64,000 bases of DNA from Gnetum montanum. Lineage: Eukaryota > Streptophyta > Gnetopsida > Gnetales > Gnetaceae. Made by a program: the position numbers and the translations under genes. A model generated the notes under the pieces. The model did no database searches, had not been told where the DNA came from, and saw only the letters and a list, made by a program, of their open reading frames with translations. The stretch is taken from NCBI GenBank assembly GCA_015680685.1, contig MNCI01014764.1, forward strand, positions 18,142 to 82,141, given 5' to 3'. Shown one piece after another: positions 56,421 to 64,000 of the stretch; the first letter of the stretch is position 1, and every line of letters starts with the position of its first letter.

Positions 56421-58989
56421 TATTAGAGAATTTCCTGGAAAGGTGGCCAGATTTGATCCAATTAGTAATGGCATGTGTTAACATGACTATATGCATTGAA
56501 TGTGGTGTTAATTTTGAAGGGGAAGACTCAGCCACTTGGGGTTGCAAAGGCTTGGTTGGACTATTGGTTCTGAAGAAAGATCTTTTCTTTGTATGGTCGT
56601 CAGAACCAATAGTAGGTTGAGGATTAATAGCCCTTGTGGCATTGCGTTGTTGTGGTTGAGCAGGGAGCTCACCTTGTATTGCTGGAGCAGGTGGTAATGG
56701 GGCTATTGGTGGGAGAGATGTGGCCAAATTGGAAGGATGGTATACTTGTGGAATGTCACCCCTAGGAGAGGAAGTCCTATAGTACTCGCAGGCCTCGTAG
56801 TCATGTTGGGAAGTAACATAACCAATAGAGTCACATGGAGAGATTAGATGTTGCACGTAGTATCCATATGGGTCAGGTTGCAAATAAGGATATTGTTGCC
56901 TTGGCAATGGCATTCCCCATGATTGTGGATGCTACCACTATTGATGTTGCTCGATTGGTTGTGGTGGAGTTCCACTTGGATAATACGTTAAAGGTTGGTG
57001 GAACTGCCTTGGGTTACCTTGGGGATAAGGTAACCATCGGGATGTTTGTCGTTTGTTTAAATGTGGATTAAGTGCATACACCCCAAACTCCTGTAAATGT
57101 GAGATTACAGGGCAACATCCCTTAGGATGGTCGTATTGATAGATCTCACATCCACTATCATCATCTGTATCTAAGTCCACAACCTCTTCAATAATAGCAA
57201 CTTTACCCTTACCCTTGTTACGTGCATTTTCTACTTCTCTCTTTTTCCTTTTGTCACAATCACCACCTCACTCCCTAGACTCCTCTACTACTTTGAGCAT
57301 AGTTTAAAACCTACTATCCATGGAGTCCCACATTTGGTCTACCTTTGCTAATACTTCGAATGCTAACTTTTGAATAGGCAAAGTTTTCCTATTCACCATC
57401 TCTTCGAGTGATGACTCTTCCTCATCCTCACAAAATCTTACTCCCTTCTTTTGGAGGGAAGGATCTTGGTTGTATTCTTTTGCACTCTCTCTTTTTCGTA
57501 GCTCACCTTCTTCTTTAGCTACTTGCTCCAGAAATCTGTGAATTTGATGGGACCTAAGCTTCGATAACCTTCCTTGGGCATAAGTCCCAAGGATCCTTCT
57601 TATTTCATGCCTAAGCCCATCCATGAGATGACGTAGTTGATCCCGCTACGAATAACCATGACCATGACAATGAGGTAAGAGTGCATAATAGCATCCCATG
57701 GCAACATCCAAGGGTTCATGACTTCCTTGTTTCCATCCTTGGATTTTCTTTCGCAAGTTAGACACTCAGGAGTACGTTTGGTACTTATCGTTGAATAGTT
57801 CTAACATCGTACTTCACCTACAAATGGATTCCAGTTCTAAGGATCGGTACTAGCTTTTAGCTTCTTTTATTAGTATTTGTGGGAACAACTTAAGCTTTTG
57901 CCACTTTTTTTCTATGTTTTACAAGGCACACACATCATGAAATGCTTGTAAGTGATTTTGAGGATCAGCATTATATCCCCCTTCAAATCGCGGGATGTTA
58001 TTCATGTCTAGCCTCTTAATCCTACTATCATTTTGGTGCCTTGTTGGAACTCTCATGGCCTCAGTTATATCTAGCATACTTCATGTGGTGTGTAGGGGTT
58101 CATCATGATCATCTCGTTTGTAGCATCTATGGTGTCTATGCGGTTCCCTACTCTCCCTTCTTCTATGGCATGATTCCCTAAAGTTCCCTCGTCTTTTGTC
58201 TTGGTTGTCTCATCTGTGACTTCCACTTTGTTTTCCCTTATCCTCACAATCTGTTTCTCTATGGCTACGTCCAGATATAGAAGGAGAGGGTGAAGGAGAC
58301 GATGAAGGTGAAGAAGAAGGAGAACCACCATCATGACGGTGTCTACTACCTTCTCTTCGGTGGTCTCTCCCTCGATCGTGATTACGATTAGAATGCCCAC
58401 CTTGTCATGTGCCTCTGTTCCTTTTTTTGGACTCTTTGTGTCTATTGGTATTAGCACCTAGGTTGCGAATAGTAGAATGAAGATTCTGATACACAATCCC
58501 TTGGCCAAAGTCAAGGGGAGGAACATCGTTATGTGGGTGACTACCTAAGGCAGGTTCATCACCCTCAATTTCACTTAAAATGTGTGGGGCATCCTTAGAC
58601 CATTTTCCCTTTAAGGACTTATGGTGTCTCTCCTGTTGCAAATCCCTTTGACGTTATGCTTTGGTGGGATGATAGTCTCTCGAACCATAGTCCTACACAA
58701 TGTACTCAGCGTGTAAGTGTTGCATGCCTATTCGCGTGAGAGCACAAAGAAGCATACTTGGGACTGAACGATCAAGAGGTAACACTATGTTACCTTCCAA
58801 GTCACGCCAACACAGCTACTCATCTTGGTGGAGAATAAAGGTGAAGTCGAGTACATATTCATTAGGATGAACATATACCACATGAAATTGTTAAGGAACT
58901 GGCAAGTCAACATCATGTGTAACTTTCCACTGATTGCTTCTTGTGTTAGTCCTAGGTGGTGAAGTGCTTTTGTGCGAAGAAGAAGACAT
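56421..58989 (-). pseudogene. gag: gag of element D (decayed)
   Basis: ATG at 58989 (MSSSSHKSTSPPRTNTRSN). An Arg/His/Asp-rich stretch and then Ser-Pro repeats lie near 58260-58390. The Gag core lies near 57780-58010. At 57624-57304: GLRHEIRRILGTYAQGRLSK and LEQVAKEEGELRKRESA. The zinc knuckle (57160-57100) reads SGCEIYQYDHPKGCCP, second Cys replaced by Tyr. A Gln/Pro-rich linker (56913-56420) leads to protease in one frame. Confidence 0.85.
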
Positions 58990-59101
58990 TTTGTCTTGTT
59001 CAGTGTGCAATGTGCTATTATCTTTTTCTTAACCAACCCTAAGGGTTCGTTCCAATGATGTGAATGATTTCCTAAGTTCTACTTAGCGCACAAACAACTA
59101 A

Positions 59102-59120
59102 GTCCCCAACAACGGTGCCA
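59102..59120 (-). other. Primer-binding site of element D (tRNA-Asp type)
   Basis: Minus strand TGGCACCGTTGTTGGGGAC, one base from the LTR end. Confidence 0.8.
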
Positions 59121-59121
59121 A

Positions 59122-59939
59122 TGATGAGTGGTGAGGTACCCCTACGCTCAACCATAAGAATACGAGCGTTTCACGCATGATCCAATCGAATTCCAAGGAC
59201 TAAGTGCCTATGCGCCTATGTGGAAGAATAACGGGTTGATTAATCATTGTCTTCCCAAACTTACTTGTATGTCACGGTTGTATGGTTAAGTAAGCTTGAG
59301 GCATATGATTTTTATGGCTTTTATGTGTTTTATATCCTACACTACTAAGGAGGGGAGAGAGAAATAACTAAGTAACTAATCTAATTTAACTATTCATTAA
59401 CTAGATTCTAAGTACTCCTAACACCAGTATTCGTTCCCACTTGTTGTACACATCCTAAACCAATGTAGCATTGCTGGGATTACCAAACGCTAATCGTTAT
59501 TGGGTTACCAAGTGCTACACGCATGCTCGAAGGGGTTGTACTAAGTGTATTTAACTAAGAGAATTGTAGGGTAAGAGAAATCATTAATTAGCTAGGAAAA
59601 CATTAAACAATAATTAACACTAATTAATCTATTTTGTATGTTGCAAGGTTTATCATAAAGTTCATCTTTATTATTGTACACAAAGTGTGCTCAGGTACAC
59701 AATGCTCAAATAAAGATCTATTCACTCTATGACTCCTACTGGCAGGCACGCAGAAATAATTCTAACTCTGGAGGAAGAAAATGATAAGAGTTTGGCAACT
59801 AACTTCTAACTGTGGAAACCAAGGGTGCTGCCTCTTATTTATAGATAAGGAGACAGGTCACAATATCGGGTATCTGGTATTGCATGGTCAATCTAATATC
59901 GCGAACGCGATATCGTGTACACGATATCACAGTTCATCA
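59122..59939 (-). repeat. 5' LTR of element D
   Basis: 818 bp, plus-strand view TGATGAGTGGTGAGG...CAGTTCATCA. TATA box CTATAAATAAGAGG (minus) at 59831-59844; GATATC-type motifs 59862-59930, including CGCGATATCGTGTACACGA. Confidence 0.92.
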
Positions 59940-59978
59940 ATTGTTGTTATACAATATACTTGAAATCTAATGTATCAT

Positions 59979-61900
59979 GTCATTGAGATAATTCATCATC
60001 ATCATCCTAGCCTTATCCCAACTAAATAGTATACGAGTTCTTTTACACTATTTGCTTCTATTAAGAGCCAATACCTAAATTTTCAATATCTTACTTTATG
60101 CAAGCAAATCAAATATGTTTTGATATACCCCTTTATTGGTTTCCTTCAACTTTAATAAAGCTACCTCTTCTAATAGGAGCATTATATGATCTTCTTTATA
60201 CATGCATAAACTGTCTAAGATGACTTTTCTTAATCTTCTCATCTATAGAAGCTACTCCTAGACTTCCCCTAGTAAAAGAGTTTTTGATTCAATCTTTCCA
60301 AATCATACCTACCATCCATCTTAGCGTACACATCTTAGCCACATGCACACATTGTGTCTAATGTTTTTTCATAGACCAACATTCTACACCATAAAGAATC
60401 ACAAGTCTAATACTAGTTTTGAAGAAGTTACCTTTCAACCTAGCAAAGATTCTTCTATTACAAACCATACCAATAGCTTCTTGCAATTTCCCCTATCATG
60501 CTTCAATTTTATTTTTCACATCAATATTAATCTCACCATCTACTTGAACCAAAGATCCCAAGTATCTGAATTGCCTACATTGAGTAACTTCTTGATTTTG
60601 GATTCTAATATTCATTTCTTCATTAGTTTCTTATCCACTAAAAGTGCACTCAATGTACTCTATTTTATTTCTATGTATCAAATAAATCTAATTCTTGGAA
60701 GTGAGGAATTGAGCATTCATGATTCGAAACCTATTTGAGTGCATGAGTATTGGCAAAGATTGGAGACAAGTTTAAAGAGAGACATAAATTAAAATATAAT
60801 AAAATGTTTAAATTATATTTTTTCAACAAAAAAAAAAAGTATTATCCTAATGCTTCCACATTAAAGATATAAGTCAAATTTTAATTAATGTAATATACAT
60901 AATTATTTTTCTTTTTTTTTTCTTTTTGAATTTATTCAATTTTATTTTTTTAATTTAAATTAAATTAGAAGTACCCACGAGATACCTGATGTACTTTTAT
61001 TTGCACTCCCACTTTGGAAATGCACCATATGAAAAAATTTTCTAGGATTTATGAATCCCCAATGCATAGTTTTATTCCCACTAGCCCTCAACCCTTTTGA
61101 CTCTTGGATTTTTCTCAGTGTCTCCATTTTTACAACCATTACTTCTTAAATTCATCCATCAAAACACAATCATCAGCCAAGAGCATACACTAAGGAATAT
61201 CGTCTTGAATATCTTTGATTCACTTATCCATAATATGGCAAATAGATAAAGACTTGGAGCAAATCCTTAATATAACCTGATCTTCACACAAAAGTTGAAG
61301 ATCTCTCCACAAACAATAGAAACTCAAGTTGTTGCTCCCTCCTACATGTCTTTTATAACCTTTATGTACCAAATAGAAGTATCCTTCCTCTTTTAACACC
61401 CACTAAATGATATCTCAAGAACTCTAACATAAGCTTTTTCTAAGTCATTGAAAATCATATGCAGATTCCTTCTCTTACACCTAAATTTCTCCACTAAGTA
61501 TCGTAGCAAGAAGTTGGCTTTCATAGTTGATCTTCTAAGCTTACAACCAAACTAATTCTCCAAAATAGTTGATTCTAATCTTAAGTATTGTGAATAACCC
61601 TTTCCCATCACTTCCTGGTATGGCTCATAAGGTTGATGCCGTTGTAGTTCCTATAGTGCTCCTCCTTTGATCTTCTAGCATTTTCCTCTTGTCCTAAATC
61701 TTGTTAAACAAACATGTTAACCAAGTAATCCGTATATCTCACATTGACTTCCATACTTCTATAGGATACCATCAAGCCACTTTACCATTCATCATCTTCA
61801 AAAAGGCTTTTTTCACTTCAAATGCAAAAATGCAATTTATCATTACTACTTTGGATTTCATGTCTTCAACTTCATTCTTCTTTTTAAGGAGCCCAAAAAA
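59979..61900 (-). mobile_element. RTE-type LINE relic (3' part of ORF2)
   Basis: Minus-strand reverse transcriptase fragment of the plant RTE group. From 61190: MLLADDCVLMDE, an ADD active-site block. Near 60660-60510: FRYLGSLVQVDGEINIDVKN and KIEA. Near 60470-60340: FARLKGNFFKTSIRLVILYG, VECWSMKKH, then KMCTLRWMVGMI. Several stops. The element ends in a GATGATGATGATGA tail (59993-60007), typical of RTE 3' ends. An AT-rich stretch (about 60740-61060) interrupts the alignment. 5' limit uncertain. Confidence 0.75.
59993..60007 (-). repeat. (GAT)n 3' tail of the LINE
   Basis: Minus strand GGATGATGATGATGA directly after the TTGGGATAAGGCTA end sequence of the RTE element. Confidence 0.65.
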
Positions 61901-62212
61901 TAGATCCTCCAAATAAGAATTCAAAAAAATTTATTTCTATATTGCTTAATTGACTTTCTATTAAAACAAGGCATCGCACGGTTGAATGCCGCTTGGTAAC
62001 CATTCAGAGGACAAATTCATTTTCATACGCTTAATAAACTGTATTTCAATGCATTCAATAAAAATTAACAGCAGCAATGCACATGAACGTGTTCCCAATC
62101 TTGCTGGTGGTTGCGTAACATCAGTCGCTATACATAATATGTTCTCTCTAATTTTCACTGCATCATACCTGCACTCATTTACAATCACCTAGTCCAAGTA
62201 GTTTTATACACT

Positions 62213-62284
62213 CAAATTAAGTTGTAATCAAAATGAGATATCGAAATTCAAATTAAGTTGTAATCAAAATGAGATATCGAAATT
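62213..62284. repeat. 36-bp perfect tandem duplication
   Basis: Units 62213-62248 and 62249-62284 are identical, each caaattaagttgtaatcaaa followed by atgagatatcgaaatt. Confidence 0.95.
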
Positions 62285-62633
62285 CAATGCATATTGGATC
62301 TCTTATATACGAGAATAAAACCGTTACTGTTACCTGCTTGTATCAAAAAGCATGTCCTAACAGTATCTCAAACGGATATTGAATTTATTATTATGCCCAG
62401 TTCAAGCAATTATACAATTCAATTAATTTGAAAGCGTTTTCCATCTAATTTCATTGAAAATTTTTGAAAATTAACATTAGTAGCCTATGCACCATTAACA
62501 TGATAGTCCTGGGAAATCATAGTGCTGGAATCCTCAAAGTAGCCAACGTGCTAGGTTCGTTATCAGTGTAACTATAACAAAGCACCTAACCTATCCAATG
62601 CAATCTTAGTAATGTACCAGATTAAATTTATGG

Positions 62634-62701
62634 TTGAAATTGGAGCTAACAAACTTACTAGCAACCCTTGAAATTGGAGCTAACAAACTGACTAGCAACC
62701 C
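62634..62701. repeat. 34-bp tandem duplication
   Basis: Units 62634-62667 and 62668-62701 (ttgaaattggagctaacaaa, then ct[t/g]actagcaaccc) differ at one base. Confidence 0.93.
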
Positions 62702-64000
62702 TTCACCGTTTTACACAAATGGAGACTCTGAAAAAAGCACAGGATGAAATAAGTGCGGAAGCAAGGTATAATCACATTGGTACCAACACATTTATGAGTT
62801 AAAGTATGGAAGTAAACTTGTGGGCAGCCTTATTCTAGCTTTTACCTCTGCCAAAGTAAAAACGTTATTATTAGTCATCCTAGGAAGCATTTGAAAACTC
62901 AGTATCAGATCAAACTTCAAAGTGTTGAACATCTTATTGAACCAAAAATTATTACCATATAGGATGATGAAATTTTGGGTATGTGAATCAGCATTTTTGC
63001 GCTTGTCTCTGAGTTCAAAAGCTTGAACTATTAAAATTAATTCTATAGTACAAATGGATTTTAAAATATCTATTGAAAAAACACAGAAATCACGTCCATA
63101 ATTATATACATGTACATTCAAATGGAGATAATGAATAAAGTTTAGCATTCTTAAGCAAAAGCTAAATAGCTTGTAGACATGTAATGGGTTTTACACAATT
63201 GCTAACTAGCATTTCTCGCTTAGCCATGGATCCGGGTTATGGATGTCAAATGAGACATATCATGTAAAGATATAGCAAAAGCAATTAAAAATAAAAAAGT
63301 AAATAAAAAATAAGGAAAATAAAAAAAATGCATTATGGTATTTAAGAGAGCAATGAGAAAAAATCATTCATTTTTATAACATAAAAAAGAGAAATGAATA
63401 GAATTTTTCAAAATAGATATGCAAGAATACAGAAAAATAGCAAGATTTGTACATTAATAGCTATTTTGGCTTGTCATAAAGTTCATAAAGTGAACCCCCA
63501 TGTAATTGAGATAAAACTAAGATAATATAAATGATAACAAAAGTAAGAACTAAATAGATTCTTTAAATCTTATAACATGTAAAATCAATAATTAGTTGAA
63601 ATTAATTAAATAATAGTCATTATCAATATAGAAAATAACATAGATATTGAAACTAAAATGTGTCTATTATGGAGACTCCTTGACCCTAGCAATCTATTTA
63701 AAGGAGTCTTCAGTCTCTACCATTATCTTATAAAATATCAATATAATAAGGCTAGACTGAATCTATGATAGGTGGAATGCAAGTGATAAACTTTATCAAC
63801 TTGAGCTCATTGACTATTAATCCTAGATCAAATATCAAGCAAATCTAAAGATAGTATGCAAGCCTAAAGATAGTATTTCATCTCTGATTCTTGACACATT
63901 TCTTCATTGTTCTTAAGAATAAGATATTTGCTATTGTTCATTGTTGCAAATTTTTAATTTTCTTAGGTGTAGCTAATCATCATAGCGAGCTTTACAAATG

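Larger units (their letters stand above)
47477..59939 (-). mobile_element. Element D: full-length Ty3/gypsy retrotransposon, split by element F
   Basis: Minus-strand sister of A with LTRs 47477-48312 and 59122-59939, all pol domains, and flanks ATTAT (47472-47476) and ATTGT (59940-59944), a 5-bp duplication with one mismatch. Without F it is about 9.9 kb, the same size as A. It shares with A the Gag knuckle Cys-to-Tyr change and the integrase Lys. Confidence 0.93.
61901..64000. other. AT-rich terminal region without recognised genes
   Basis: No protein family, LTR or RNA gene recognised on either strand. Base composition of 61960-62200 is less AT-skewed than its surroundings and could belong to a host transcript, but no homology supports this. 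Two short perfect or near-perfect tandem duplications are present. Confidence 0.4.

Noticed and set aside
58071-58457. 128-codon frame rich in Leu/Val/Ile opposite or shifted to gag of D (similar ones at 14859-15065 and 38618-39109)
   Set aside because: They are shifted readings of the Ser-Pro/Arg-rich gag segment: low-complexity codons give hydrophobic repeats in another frame. The gag frame is supported by alignment to sister copies.
62792-63148. 118-codon minus-strand open frame
   Set aside because: No recognisable domain, strongly AT-rich composition, no supporting signals, and it lies in a region of similar random frames.
1-64000. tRNA, rRNA or other structured RNA genes
   Set aside because: No cloverleaf-like or rRNA-like sequence was recognised by eye; only short tRNA-complementary primer sites are present. 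A covariance-model scan could not be run.

Overview
The window looks like nuclear DNA of a seed plant with a large, repeat-dominated genome. No intact host gene is recognisable. Almost everything is decayed Ty3/gypsy LTR retrotransposons nested in one another, plus one RTE-type LINE relic and one fragment of a plant RBP45/47 RNA-binding-protein gene. The species cannot be named from the sequence. The gypsy elements resemble the non-chromoviral Athila/Tat group: the primer-binding site fits tRNA-Asp, the Gag knuckle is C-x2-C-x3-H-x4-C-like, the integrase ends in a GPY module without a chromodomain, and a further ORF-like region lies between integrase and the 3' LTR.

Layout, left to right. 1-2139: minus-strand element A0, its 5' LTR and gag running off the left edge. 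2410-3550: plus-strand integrase relic. 3551-6630: AT-rich, no genes. 6631-16455: minus-strand element A with both LTRs and recognisable gag, protease, RT, RNase H and integrase. 16456-17564: nothing recognised. 17565-34684: large plus-strand element C (perfect TSD ACAAC) with gag and protease but no RT or integrase; it holds an RBP45/47-like retrocopy, a CpG-rich block and a (TA)n tract. Its 3' LTR is split by plus-strand element B at 27953-33946 (perfect TSD CTTAC), which carries gag only. 34690-37119 and 45711-47471: relic G, split by plus-strand element E at 37120-45705 (perfect TSD ATTGG). 47477-59939: minus-strand element D (TSD ATTAT/ATTGT), whose RT is split by the short plus-strand element F at 52593-55137 (perfect TSD ACTGG). 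59979-61900: minus-strand RTE LINE relic. 61901-64000: AT-rich, with two short tandem duplications.

A, A0, D and E belong to one gag-pol family; B, F and G are relatives. All share a homologous R-U5 half of the LTR and the termini TGATGA...TCATCA, but they carry different U3 regions, each built from its own iterated or palindromic motif. A, D and the 2.4 kb relic all have Lys where the integrase should have its third catalytic acidic residue. A, B, D, E, F and G all show a 3'-splice-site-like AG directly before the ATG of the region downstream of integrase. B, C and F lack polymerase genes and would have needed enzymes in trans.

I did not find a new multigene system. The most notable points are the DD35K integrase lineage, U3 exchange on a common R-U5, the conserved AG/ATG junction, the RBP45/47 retrocopy inside a non-autonomous element, and a 54-bp inverted segment bracketed by single Ns that looks like an assembly error.
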